Assembly: GCA_027082925.1 (NCBI GenBank)
Contig: JALWTD010000019.1
Coordinates: 1-64,000, forward strand
Length of the DNA: 64,000 nucleotides
Source: Flavobacteriaceae bacterium
Lineage (GTDB): Bacteria; Bacteroidota; Bacteroidia; Flavobacteriales; Flavobacteriaceae
Reading direction: 5' to 3'
The translations under genes and the position numbers were made by a program. The notes below the pieces were generated by a model that ran no database searches, was not told the origin of the DNA, and worked only from the letters and a program-made list of their open reading frames with translations. Numbering within the stretch: position 1 is the first letter of the stretch; each line of letters opens with the position of its first letter. Below are positions 1-7,786 of the stretch, in pieces.

Positions 1-66
1 TATGCTCAAATAGATTTCGATCAATCACAAACATTATCTATTACTTATACACTTTCTGACGACTAG
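1..66 (+). CDS. C-terminal 21 residues of an unidentified protein (5' partial)
   Basis: An open frame runs from base 1 to a TAG at 64-66 and encodes 21 residues ending in SITYTLSDD. The upstream part lies outside the window, so the product cannot be named. A good intrinsic terminator 30 bases further on (98-127) in the same orientation supports this being the real end of a + strand gene. The alternating hydrophobic and polar residues would suit a beta-strand end, but that is only an impression. Confidence 0.5.
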   Translation, partial: YAQIDFDQSQTLSITYTLSDD

Positions 67-97
67 TAGTCAGCCCAATAAAAGATATAACTAAAGA

Positions 98-127
98 AGT
101 CACTCTGTAAATGAGTGGCTTTTTTTT
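98..127 (+). terminator. Intrinsic terminator after the partial first gene
   Basis: AGTCACTC (98-105) pairs with GAGTGGCT (113-120) with one G-T wobble around a 7-base loop, followed directly by a T-tract of seven. Confidence 0.8.
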
Positions 128-140
128 GTTTTGCTGTTCT

Positions 141-193
141 CTATCGTGCAGTCGTGCTGTCCGTTATCGTGCGGTCGGTTATCTTGCAGTCGG
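141..193. repeat. Imperfect 15-base tandem repeat, GC-richer than its surroundings
   Basis: Units of the type TTATCGTGCGGTCGG (164-178) and TTATCTTGCAGTCGG (179-193) follow a related longer unit starting CTATCGTGCAGTCG (141-163). The patch lies between a terminator and the 3' end of the convergent lipoprotein gene and has no open frame of note. Function unknown. Confidence 0.6.
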
Positions 194-215
194 TTTTTGT
201 CGAGTCTAGCGCTTA

Positions 216-239
216 ACTAAAACTAAAACTAAGACTAAG
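216..239. repeat. Four tandem 6-base units (ACTAAA/ACTAAG)
   Basis: Two copies of ACTAAA (216-227) are followed by two copies of ACTAAG (228-239). It is a short simple-sequence patch in the same intergenic region as the 15-base repeat. Confidence 0.7.
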
Positions 240-261
240 GCTTTTGATTGGTACTTCTAAG

Positions 262-960
262 TTATTTTTCTTTACTCTTAATATCTTCAATAAACTTAGC
301 TAGTTCAAGACCATATTTAGATTTTTTTACTTTTTTAGATAATGAATTGTTGATAGTATCTAATAATTTAATATTTGCGTAATACAATCCGGTGAGAGCT
401 AGATACGGAGCAACTTCATAATCAGCATTATTAACTGCATAATTTGTAGTGTAATAATACTTTCTTCTAATAAGGCTGTTTTCTTCCTTTTTCACTTTTG
501 AAATAAGAGCTGTATCATTGTTTTTATAAGCATCAAATTTTTCCTTAACTAAATCGAGTTGCTTGTTATTAAACTTTTTTAGCATTTCATTGTATTTGTC
601 AAGTAACTCTTGATTTTTAGAGCCTGTAATTTTAGCAGATGTGGCAAACTTAGCGAGTTTAGTAGAAATTAAAATTTCTCCTTTTTCTCCAAAGAAAGGA
701 ATTTTTTCAGTTTCCTTTTTGTCTAATACAATAAAATAAACTTCAGGAGATTCTAAATTATCGGTAAGTATAAATTCGCCGGTACCATTTAATTTAATTG
801 AATCTACGCTAACAAGTAGGGTGTCTTTATATTTTTGTAAGTATAAAGTTCCTTTTTTTAAGCCGTCAACAGTTCCTTTTACCGTCATATTTCCTTTTTT
901 ACCAGAATTGCATGAAAAAAGGAAACTTACAATAACAATACAACTAATTATTTTTTTCAT
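262..960 (-). CDS. DUF4369-type lipoprotein
   Basis: A 232-residue exported lipoprotein. The N-terminus MKKIISCIVIVSFLFSC is a signal peptide with the lipidated Cys at residue 17. Residues of about 24-120 read like the DUF4369 domain (MTVKGTVDGLKKGTLYLQK, then a DSI..L.G.F pattern), which in Bacteroidota usually precedes a thioredoxin-like domain. Here no thioredoxin fold or CxxC follows; the C-terminal half is a charged helical region. So it is a DUF4369 lipoprotein without the redox domain. Function unknown. It lies 54 bases downstream of the DUF819 gene on the same strand and may share its transcript. Confidence 0.75.
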   Translation of the reverse strand: MKKIISCIVIVSFLFSCNSGKKGNMTVKGTVDGLKKGTLYLQKYKDTLLVSVDSIKLNGTGEFILTDNLESPEVYFIVLDKKETEKIPFFGEKGEILISTKLAKFATSAKITGSKNQELLDKYNEMLKKFNNKQLDLVKEKFDAYKNNDTALISKVKKEENSLIRRKYYYTTNYAVNNADYEVAPYLALTGLYYANIKLLDTINNSLSKKVKKSKYGLELAKFIEDIKSKEK

Positions 961-1014
961 TCTTAATTACTATTTGGGCAGCAAATATGCTAATTTTATT
1001 TTTAATTTAATATT

Positions 1015-2319
1015 TTATGGAGAAACAATTCTCATTAATTCTGCAGTTAGAATAGCTCCGTAAGTACCTACTACGTATCCAAAAACAGCTAATAGTACAC
1101 CAACGGTTGCTAAAGACGGATGAAACGCTGCAGCTACAACAGGAGCTGATGCGGCACCTCCAACATTTGCTTGACTTCCAACAGCTAAAAAGAAGAAAGG
1201 TGCCTTTATTAATTTTGCAACTATAATTAGTAACAATGCGTGTATCGTCATCCAAACAAGGCCAATCACAATAAGTCCGGGATTTTCTAATATTTTACCT
1301 AAATCCATTTTCATACCTATGGTTGCCACTAAAATGTAAATAAAAACACTTCCTATTTTACTGGCACCTGCACCTTCATATTTCTTAAATTTTGTAAACG
1401 AAAGCAATATACCTAGTGTAGTTGCAATTGTTATCATCCAAAAAAATTGAGAGCCAAAAGAGGATAATGCAGATGTTTTATCGCTTACCGCTTCAAAATT
1501 TTCTTTCAGAAAAGATGAGATAACATTTGCTCCAAAGTGAGAAAATCCAACGATGGTAAAAGCAATTGACAGAATAACAATTAAATCGGATAATGAAGGG
1601 TTACGAGTTACTTTAGCAGCGTATGAAGATACTTTTTCTTTTAATACTTCAATAGCAGAAGTATCTGCTTTAAGCCATTTATCTATTTTTTTAGATTTTC
1701 CAATACCAATAAGTAAAATAGCCATCCATAAATTAGCCACTACAATATCAACCAATACCATACCTCCATATTTTTTAGGATTGTACTCGTAAATTTCTAA
1801 CATTGCAGCTTGGTTAGCACCTCCACCAATCCAGCTTCCCGCCAAAGTAGAAAGTCCTCTCCAAACAGCATCGGTATCGGCACCTCCAACAGTTTCCGGA
1901 GAAAAAATAGAAATAAGCATAATTGCGATAGGGCCGCCAATAATAATTCCTACGGTACCGGTTATAAACATAATAAGTGCTTTAGGACCTAAATTAAAAA
2001 CGGCTTTTAAATCGATACTTAACGTCATTAAAACCAATGAGGCAGGCAATAAAAACCGACTAGCTACATAGTATAAATTAGATTTGTGTTTTATAATTTC
2101 TCCTGATTCTCCTATTGTTTCCCAGTCAGGAGCAATAACTCCTATAGATGTAAAAACAGCAGGTAGCATGTATGCCATTAAAAGGGCAGGTACAATTTTA
2201 TAAAATTTAGTCCAAAATTTAGTGTTACTTGATGAGGTGTAAAATACAAACCCAAGCGTAAGCATTAAAATTCCGAAAGCAATAGTGTCTTGGGTAATAA
2301 TAGGCGATGTTGTATCCAT
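1015..2319 (-). CDS. DUF819 family integral membrane protein
   Basis: 434 residues with roughly 11-12 hydrophobic segments, beginning around residues 14-30 and ending with a Gly/Ala-rich helix (GYVVGTYGAILTAEL). The order of segments, the long soluble insert near residues 205-240 and the motifs GSWIGGGANQAAMLEI and VGSQANVGGAASAPVVA match my knowledge of the DUF819 (YjcL-like) family. These are probable transporters with no firmly assigned substrate. The ATG at 2319 is the only start that keeps the first hydrophobic segment complete. It is divergent from the S46 peptidase gene. Confidence 0.8.
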   Translation of the reverse strand: MDTTSPIITQDTIAFGILMLTLGFVFYTSSSNTKFWTKFYKIVPALLMAYMLPAVFTSIGVIAPDWETIGESGEIIKHKSNLYYVASRFLLPASLVLMTLSIDLKAVFNLGPKALIMFITGTVGIIIGGPIAIMLISIFSPETVGGADTDAVWRGLSTLAGSWIGGGANQAAMLEIYEYNPKKYGGMVLVDIVVANLWMAILLIGIGKSKKIDKWLKADTSAIEVLKEKVSSYAAKVTRNPSLSDLIVILSIAFTIVGFSHFGANVISSFLKENFEAVSDKTSALSSFGSQFFWMITIATTLGILLSFTKFKKYEGAGASKIGSVFIYILVATIGMKMDLGKILENPGLIVIGLVWMTIHALLLIIVAKLIKAPFFFLAVGSQANVGGAASAPVVAAAFHPSLATVGVLLAVFGYVVGTYGAILTAELMRIVSP

Positions 2320-2389
2320 ATCATTTTGAGTTTCGGCTAATTTACCATTTTTTATGAATTTTAAACTAAAAAAAATGTGAATGGTTACG

Positions 2390-2397
2390 TATATTTG
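2390..2397 (+). promoter_or_regulatory. -7 box (TATATTTG) for the S46 peptidase gene
   Basis: TATATTTG fits the Bacteroidota -7 consensus TAnnTTTG. It lies 3' of the upstream in-frame ATG at 2381 and 20 bases before the ATG at 2417, which is the argument for the later start. No clear -33 TTG was found. Confidence 0.55.
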
Positions 2398-2416
2398 TTT
2401 ACCAAAAATTTTAAAA

Positions 2417-4621
2417 ATGCGATATATAAAAATTTATGTAGTAGTAGCTTTATTTTTAGTTTCATGTAAAACAACTAAAGAAACTACTTACCAGGCAAAA
2501 GAACAATCGGTACCAGTAGTACAAAACACGAGTAATATTCAAGGAGGAATGTGGATACCTTCGTTATTGGAAGGGATGAATGAGCGAGAGATGCAACAAC
2601 TTGGAATGAAAATGACAGCAAAAGATATTTACGATGTTAATAATTCTAGTTTAAAAGATGCAATAGTTCATTTTAATGGAGGATGTACTTCTGAAATTAT
2701 TTCACCAAAAGGATTGTTGTTGACAAATCATCATTGTGGTTACGGAGCAATCCAGTCGCACTCAACAGTAGATAACGATTACTTAAAAGATGGTTTTTGG
2801 GCAAAAACAATAGATGCTGAGCTTCCAAATTCGGGAATGACAGTAACGTTTATTAAAAGAATTGACGATGTTACAACTAAAGTTTTTGAAGGTGTTACTG
2901 AAGGCATGGATGAGGCTTTAAAAATGAAACAGATAGCTAAAAATATTTCAAAAATTACTAAAAATGCTCAAAAAGAAGACTGGCAAGATGCTTCTGTAAA
3001 ATCTTTTTATAAAGGAAATCAATACCTGTTGTTTGTCACAGAAACGTTTAAAGATATTCGTTTAGTTGGAGCACCACCATCTTCCATTGGGAAATTTGGA
3101 GCAGATACAGATAACTGGATGTGGCCTAGACATACGGGAGATTTTTCGATGTTTAGAATTTATGCCGACGCAAATAATCGTCCGGCATCATATTCTAAAG
3201 AAAATGTTCCATACACTCCAAAACACTATTTACCAATATCGTTAGATGGCGTTGAAGAAGGTGATTTTACTTTGGTTTTTGGATTTCCGGGACGCACAAA
3301 TGAGTATTTACCATCTGTAGCGGTAGATCAAATAGTTCATGTGTTAAATCCGGCTAAAATTGAAATTAGAGAAAAAGCATTAGCTATTGTAGATAAGTAT
3401 ATGCGAAGCGATGCTGAAATTAAGATTAAATATGCTTCAAAATATGCTTCTATCGCAAATTATTGGAAAAAATGGATAGGAGAAGATCAAGGAATTGAAA
3501 AATCAAAAGCCATTGAGAAAAAACAAAATCTAGAAAAAGAATTTTCAAAAAAGATATCAGCAAAAGAGCTAGTTGGTTATAAAACACTATTATCCGATTT
3601 CGAAAAGTTGTATAAAGAAATTGAACGTGTTTCGTTAGCCAGAGATTATTGGATTGAGGTTGCTTATAGAAATGTAGAATTGTTAAACGCAACATTTAGA
3701 GCATATCAGGTAGAGCAGGCATATAAAAGAGGAGGCGTTCAAGCATTTGAAAAAGCAAGAGAATCTGTACTAAATAGATATAAAAGCTTTTATAAAAATT
3801 ACAGTAAAATAGTTGATAAACCGGTGTTTGAAAAACTGGTAAAACTTTATGCAGATAAAGCTCCAAAAGAATATGTACCATCTAATATGGAAGGTGTTGA
3901 TGTGAAAACACTTACAAAAAGTATATATGAGACTACGCAGTTTACCTCATTTAAAAATATTAGTGAGTTAATGTCAGGCACAGCAGAAGAAGTTATGCAT
4001 AAATTAAACGAAGATAAAGCCTATGTTTTTGGTAAAGAATTGCATCGCATGTTTTTTGAAAAAATGAATCCTGAATACCAAGCTTTAAATTTAAAAATAG
4101 CTGCAATCCAAAAAAAGTATATGAAAGCTTTAATGGAAGTATTTCCTAACAAGCGTTTTTATCCAGATGCTAACGGAACATTACGAGTTACGTATGGGCA
4201 AGTTAGAGGATACGAGCCTAAAGATGCGGTTTATTACAATACCACAACTTATTTGAAAGGAGTGATGGAAAAATACATACCTAACGATTATGAGTTTGAT
4301 GTTCCTCAGAAGTTACAAAAACTATATGAGTCTAAAGATTTTGGTCCTTATGGAGAAAATGGCAAAATGCCGGTTTGCTTTATAGGAACAAATCATACAA
4401 CAGGTGGAAATTCAGGAAGTCCTGCAATAGATGCTGAAGGAAATTTAATAGGATTAAATTTTGATAGAGTTTGGGAAGGAACAATGAGTGATATGAATTA
4501 CGATCCTGCCATATGTAGAAATATAATGGTTGATATTAGATACGTGTTGTTTATTATTGATAAGTATGCCGGTGCTAAAAATTTAATAGAAGAAATGACC
4601 TTAGTGCATCCAAAGAAATAG
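2417..4621 (+). CDS. S46 family dipeptidyl peptidase, DPP11-like (Asp/Glu type)
   Basis: 734 residues from the ATG at 2417, which gives a lipoprotein signal (MRYIKIYVVVALFLVSC). The frame is open to an ATG at 2381, but the -7 box lies after that codon. S46 enzymes remove dipeptides from oligopeptide N-termini in the periplasm. The chymotrypsin-like triad is visible: His in TNHHCGYGAIQSHS (about 103-116), Asp in the segment DTDNWMWPRHTGDFSMF, and Ser666 in GGNSGSP. Residue 684, 18 after Ser666, is Arg (FDRVWEG). In Porphyromonas gingivalis, Arg at Ser+18 marks Asp/Glu-specific DPP11, while Gly there marks DPP7. The length of about 730 is typical. Specificity is inferred from that one residue. 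Confidence 0.93.
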   Translation: MRYIKIYVVVALFLVSCKTTKETTYQAKEQSVPVVQNTSNIQGGMWIPSLLEGMNEREMQQLGMKMTAKDIYDVNNSSLKDAIVHFNGGCTSEIISPKGLLLTNHHCGYGAIQSHSTVDNDYLKDGFWAKTIDAELPNSGMTVTFIKRIDDVTTKVFEGVTEGMDEALKMKQIAKNISKITKNAQKEDWQDASVKSFYKGNQYLLFVTETFKDIRLVGAPPSSIGKFGADTDNWMWPRHTGDFSMFRIYADANNRPASYSKENVPYTPKHYLPISLDGVEEGDFTLVFGFPGRTNEYLPSVAVDQIVHVLNPAKIEIREKALAIVDKYMRSDAEIKIKYASKYASIANYWKKWIGEDQGIEKSKAIEKKQNLEKEFSKKISAKELVGYKTLLSDFEKLYKEIERVSLARDYWIEVAYRNVELLNATFRAYQVEQAYKRGGVQAFEKARESVLNRYKSFYKNYSKIVDKPVFEKLVKLYADKAPKEYVPSNMEGVDVKTLTKSIYETTQFTSFKNISELMSGTAEEVMHKLNEDKAYVFGKELHRMFFEKMNPEYQALNLKIAAIQKKYMKALMEVFPNKRFYPDANGTLRVTYGQVRGYEPKDAVYYNTTTYLKGVMEKYIPNDYEFDVPQKLQKLYESKDFGPYGENGKMPVCFIGTNHTTGGNSGSPAIDAEGNLIGLNFDRVWEGTMSDMNYDPAICRNIMVDIRYVLFIIDKYAGAKNLIEEMTLVHPKK

Positions 4622-4627
4622 GAATAT

Positions 4628-4660
4628 AAAAAAGCTCCAAATTTAATTTGGAGCTTTTTT
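4628..4660. terminator. Bidirectional terminator between S46 peptidase and RHH genes
   Basis: AAGCTCCAAATT (4632-4643) pairs perfectly with AATTTGGAGCTT (4645-4656), with an A-run before it and a T-run after it, so it can serve the convergent genes on both strands. Confidence 0.85.
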
Positions 4661-4662
4661 GT

Positions 4663-4827
4663 TTAAGTATTGTTTTTATTAGGTAACCGTTTGGCATCTT
4701 TTAAACATTTATTTAGCATCCATTCTAGCTGTCCGTTTGTAGATCTAAATTCGTCAGCAGCCCATTTCTCAACAGCTTTGAGTATATCTTCATTTATTCG
4801 TAGCGCAAAGGCTTTCTTTTTAGCCAT
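4663..4827 (-). CDS. Small Arc-type ribbon-helix-helix DNA-binding protein
   Basis: A 54-residue protein beginning MAKKKAFALRINEDILKAVE, then KWAADEFRSTNGQLEWMLNK. This is the Arc/MetJ ribbon-helix-helix layout: a short basic beta-strand (KAFALRI), helix A (NEDILKAVEKWAADE), a turn with S-T-N-G, and helix B (QLEWMLNKCL). Such proteins dimerise and bind short palindromes. It starts 4 bases after the stop of the alpha/beta hydrolase gene and is the last gene of the SPFH operon. A perfect 21-bp palindrome at the head of that operon (6896-6916) is a possible target; this link is an inference. No antitoxin-like C-terminal extension and no toxin gene are present. Confidence 0.85.
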   Translation of the reverse strand: MAKKKAFALRINEDILKAVEKWAADEFRSTNGQLEWMLNKCLKDAKRLPNKNNT

Positions 4828-4831
4828 ATCG

Positions 4832-5767
4832 TTAAATTTTATTTACAAAAGTTAAAATACGATTTATCAATACAACTGAAACCGGAATGGTTGGGTTGTT
4901 GTACGATAGTATATTTTCACTAGCATCACCTTTTATCTCTTTAAATAAGTGATTCATATTTTCTATAATTTCAATTTTAGAATTGACAGCAGCTTGGTGC
5001 AATAACTTAGCATCATTTACAGGAACTTGTAAATCCTTAGTTCCGTTTATAATTAGCACAGGAATTTTTAACTTAGAAATCTCTTTTGTAGGACTGTATT
5101 TTACCCATGAAATAATAAAAGGTTGCACTTGTTTATTAAATAAAGAAAGCAACATTGGATTTACATTGTCTACAGTATACCCCTTTTTTAAATCGGCTAA
5201 AATGCGAATAGTTTCTTCTTTTAAATAAGGAGCCTGTTTTTCTATTTGCGTTATTATAACTTGATCAATTGTTCTGCCGGCACCGGCTAAAGATATAAAA
5301 CCATCAACATTTTTTTCAGAAGCAATAATACCCACCAAACTTCCTTGACTGTGTCCTGCAATAATTATTTTAGCGTATTTATTTTTCTCTTTAAAATAGT
5401 TGACAACGCTTTTAGCTTCATTTACAAACGTATCAAATTTAAGAGAATCAATTTGTGTTTTATCAATAGACAATACACTTTTGTCGTATCTGTAAGTAGC
5501 AATATTTTTTTCGGTCAACGCTTCGGCTAAAAACTTTAGAGAGTTATTCTTCATAGCCGTGTTGTTGCCATCTCTATCGGTAGGTCCAGAACCCGGAATT
5601 AAGATAACGAGTATGTTTTTATTTGACGAAACAGGAGTTAACAGTGTGCCTTTAATAGTTGCCGAGCTTGTAGGTATGTTTAACTCAAGAGATGTATATT
5701 TCATCTCTTGAGCCGTAACAAAATTAATTACTAATAGTGCTATTACAGCAAACGTACTTTTTATCAT
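4832..5767 (-). CDS. Secreted alpha/beta hydrolase
   Basis: 311 residues with a signal peptide (residues 1-19, cleavage before Q20). The alpha/beta-hydrolase core is complete: oxyanion region ILIPGSGPTDRDGN (56-68), nucleophile elbow GHSQGS with Ser140, acid Asp245 in INGTKDLQVP, and His273 in NMNHLF. It is likely a periplasmic esterase or peptidase-like hydrolase; the substrate cannot be told. It sits 9 bases after the DUF4177 gene and 4 bases before the RHH gene, so translation is probably coupled across this operon. Confidence 0.88.
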   Translation of the reverse strand: MIKSTFAVIALLVINFVTAQEMKYTSLELNIPTSSATIKGTLLTPVSSNKNILVILIPGSGPTDRDGNNTAMKNNSLKFLAEALTEKNIATYRYDKSVLSIDKTQIDSLKFDTFVNEAKSVVNYFKEKNKYAKIIIAGHSQGSLVGIIASEKNVDGFISLAGAGRTIDQVIITQIEKQAPYLKEETIRILADLKKGYTVDNVNPMLLSLFNKQVQPFIISWVKYSPTKEISKLKIPVLIINGTKDLQVPVNDAKLLHQAAVNSKIEIIENMNHLFKEIKGDASENILSYNNPTIPVSVVLINRILTFVNKI

Positions 5768-5776
5768 AATGCCTTC

Positions 5777-5947
5777 TTATCTATTTTTATCTCGTTCTAA
5801 AATTGCTTTTCGAATTCCTCCGGATTGATCAAAAGATACATTAATAACGTGCCAACCTTGAGATGCATACTTATTAAACAAGTCTTCAAAAGTTTTGTCT
5901 TTGTAATTCCATATGCTATCGGGTTTTATAATTTTATATTCTTTCAT
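5777..5947 (-). CDS. DUF4177-like small protein
   Basis: 56 residues beginning MKEYKIIKPDSIWNYKDKTF, with the central motif ASQGWHVINV and ending RKAILERDKNR. The pattern 'Y.I...........E..LN..A.QGW.VI......I.ER' is that of DUF4177, a compact alpha/beta domain of unknown function common as a stand-alone small protein. It has no signal peptide. Stop codon is 9 bases before the hydrolase start. It was found by reading the 254-base gap between the hydrolase and SPFH genes. Confidence 0.8.
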   Translation of the reverse strand: MKEYKIIKPDSIWNYKDKTFEDLFNKYASQGWHVINVSFDQSGGIRKAILERDKNR

Positions 5948-5950
5948 TTT

Positions 5951-6019
5951 TTAAAGTGTTATAATGAGTGTTAATAAGGTTAAAATATAGATACTTATGG
6001 TAATTAATACTTGTAACAT
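5951..6019 (-). CDS. Candidate 22-residue hydrophobic microprotein
   Basis: An ATG two bases after the SPFH stop opens a 22-codon frame ending in TAA three bases before the DUF4177 start codon region. The peptide begins MLQVLITISIYILTLL and continues with Leu, Ile and Thr only, so it would form one transmembrane helix with almost nothing outside the membrane. It fills the gap between two operon genes exactly. AT-rich intergenic DNA can give such frames by chance, so coding status is uncertain. Confidence 0.4.
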   Translation of the reverse strand: MLQVLITISIYILTLLTLIITL

Positions 6020-6021
6020 TT

Positions 6022-6879
6022 TTAATGATTTAGAGTTCCGGCATTTACAACAGGAGTTGCATCTTTATCAGAACAAAGAATAACCATAAGGTTACTAACC
6101 ATAGCAGCTTTACGTTCTTCATCCAATTCAACAATTTCTTTTTTGTTTAGTTCTTCAAGAGCCATTTCAACCATACTTACTGCACCTTCTACTATTTTGT
6201 GTCTGGCAGCAATAATTGCTGTTGCTTGTTGGCGTTTTAGCATTGCATTTGCAATTTCTTGAGCATATGCTAAGTAGCCAATACGAGCTTCTAAAACTTC
6301 AATTCCAGCCATTTTTAAACGTTCAGAAAGTTCTTCTTCCAAAGCTTCACTTACCTCGTTAACACTTGCTCTTAATGTAATTTCTTCTTCTTTCCCATCG
6401 TCTTCAAAGTTGTCGTACGGATATAAACTTGCAAGTTTTCTTACTGCAGCATCAGATTGAACTCTAACAAAATTTTCATAATTATCTACATCAAATGCTG
6501 CTTTATAAGTATCGCTTACCTTCCAAACTAATATGGTACTAATCATAATAGGGTTTCCAAGTTTATCATTTACTTTTACGCGCTCACTGTCAAAGTTGCT
6601 GGCTCTTAATGAAATACCTCTTTTTCTGTATAAAGGATTTGCCCAATAAAAACCATTCTCTTTAACGGTTCCAATATATTTTCCAAAAAGTAAAATAACT
6701 TTTGAAGTATTTGGGTTTACTAAAAAGAATCCAGGTAAAATAATAAATGATAAGACAATGAATAAGACAAATAAATTTGAATAATTACTCGCTCCAAAAA
6801 TTCCACCTACTAAAAAGATGAAAAACAAGAATAGCATGAAATAGCCATTCGATACTTTAATAATTTTTTCTTCAGACAT
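6022..6879 (-). CDS. SPFH/Band 7 domain membrane protein
   Basis: 285 residues. A hydrophobic region at about residues 12-55 gives one or two membrane segments, followed by an SPFH domain starting [30 protein letters not shown]. The segment [30 protein letters not shown] and the later coiled region [38 protein letters not shown] are characteristic of prohibitin/stomatin-like proteins, which form membrane-associated oligomeric rings. It is first in an operon that continues with the micro-ORF, DUF4177, hydrolase and RHH genes. The biological role is unknown. Confidence 0.9.
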   Translation of the reverse strand: MSEEKIIKVSNGYFMLFLFFIFLVGGIFGASNYSNLFVLFIVLSFIILPGFFLVNPNTSKVILLFGKYIGTVKENGFYWANPLYRKRGISLRASNFDSERVKVNDKLGNPIMISTILVWKVSDTYKAAFDVDNYENFVRVQSDAAVRKLASLYPYDNFEDDGKEEEITLRASVNEVSEALEEELSERLKMAGIEVLEARIGYLAYAQEIANAMLKRQQATAIIAARHKIVEGAVSMVEMALEELNKKEIVELDEERKAAMVSNLMVILCSDKDATPVVNAGTLNH

Positions 6880-6895
6880 ATTTTATATATTTAAA

Positions 6896-6916
6896 ATGAT
6901 ATTAATTTAATATCAT
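6896..6916. promoter_or_regulatory. Perfect 21-bp palindrome at the SPFH-operon promoter
   Basis: Arms ATGATATTAA (6896-6905) and TTAATATCAT (6907-6916) are exact reverse complements around a single T. The site is 17-37 bases upstream of the SPFH start codon and about 80 bases upstream of the divergent nuclease gene. It is placed as an operator would be. Confidence 0.6.
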
Positions 6917-6994
6917 AAAGATATGTATTTATTTTTTAATAACCTAATTATAGTTTGTAAACATTTAACTATCTTAGCCGTAAAATTTAATGTG

Positions 6995-7786
6995 ATGAAA
7001 CAATTTAAATATTTCTTTTTTTCGATACTATTTTTAGTATTTACATACAATGCAAGTGCTTCTATTGGTGATGATTGGGGGCAAACAGGACATAGAACAG
7101 TAGGTAAAATAGCAGAACGCTATTTAAAGCCTAGCGTTAGAAAAAAAATAGAAAAATTGTTAAATGGAGAACGTTTAGCTTTAGTTTCTACTTTTGCAGA
7201 TGAGATAAAATCGGACAAAAGATATCGTAAATTTGGTACTTGGCATTATGTGAATATGCCTTTTGGAGTGAAGTATGAAGATTCAAAAAAGAATCCTAAA
7301 GGAGATTTAATAACGGGTATTTTAAAGTGTGAGGAAGTTCTTTTAGACGGTCATGCAAGTAAAGAAGATAAAGTCTTTTATTTAAAACTACTGGTTCACC
7401 TTATAGGAGATCTTCATCAGCCAATGCATGTAGGAAGAGCCGAAGATAAAGGTGGTAACACCATACAATTACAGTGGTTTGGTAGAGGAACAAATTTGCA
7501 TAGACTTTGGGACTCGGATATGATTAATCAATATCAAATGACGTATACCGAGCTTTCTGAAAATACAACAAAACTTTCTAAACATGCTGTAAAATACTTA
7601 CAACAAGGTTCTATTGTAGATTGGGCAAACGAAACTCAGACCTATGCTATTAAAGCATATGCATCGGTTAAACCGGGTGAAAAATTAAGTTATCGCTATA
7701 TGTATGATAATTTTGCACTGGTTCGTTCGCAATTACAAAAAGGAGGCGTTAGACTTGCAAAAATATTAAATGATATTTTTAGTTAA
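6995..7786 (+). CDS. Secreted S1/P1-type zinc-dependent nuclease
   Basis: 263 residues from the ATG at 6995; longer in-frame starts would place non-signal sequence before the signal peptide (1-22). S1/P1 enzymes cut single-stranded nucleic acids and remove 3'-phosphates using three zinc ions. All nine zinc ligands can be matched to nuclease P1 with identical spacing within each motif: Trp28, His33, Asp69, His84, His135, Asp139, His145, His169 and Asp173. In the family the Trp is the mature N-terminal residue; here an Ala-Ser-Ala signal site would leave Ser-Ile-Gly-Asp-Asp before it. A weak promoter (TTTG ... TATCTTAG) precedes the gene. Its stop codon directly abuts that of the convergent pseudouridine synthase. 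Confidence 0.93.
   Translation: MKQFKYFFFSILFLVFTYNASASIGDDWGQTGHRTVGKIAERYLKPSVRKKIEKLLNGERLALVSTFADEIKSDKRYRKFGTWHYVNMPFGVKYEDSKKNPKGDLITGILKCEEVLLDGHASKEDKVFYLKLLVHLIGDLHQPMHVGRAEDKGGNTIQLQWFGRGTNLHRLWDSDMINQYQMTYTELSENTTKLSKHAVKYLQQGSIVDWANETQTYAIKAYASVKPGEKLSYRYMYDNFALVRSQLQKGGVRLAKILNDIFS

Noticed and set aside
2381-2416. Upstream ATG of the S46 peptidase gene as the start
   Set aside because: The -7 box at 2390-2397 lies after it, and the extra residues would precede a normal lipoprotein signal peptide.
4670-4855. A + strand frame of 61 codons after the S46 gene
   Set aside because: It is the complement of the RHH gene, whose helix pattern and operon spacing are convincing.
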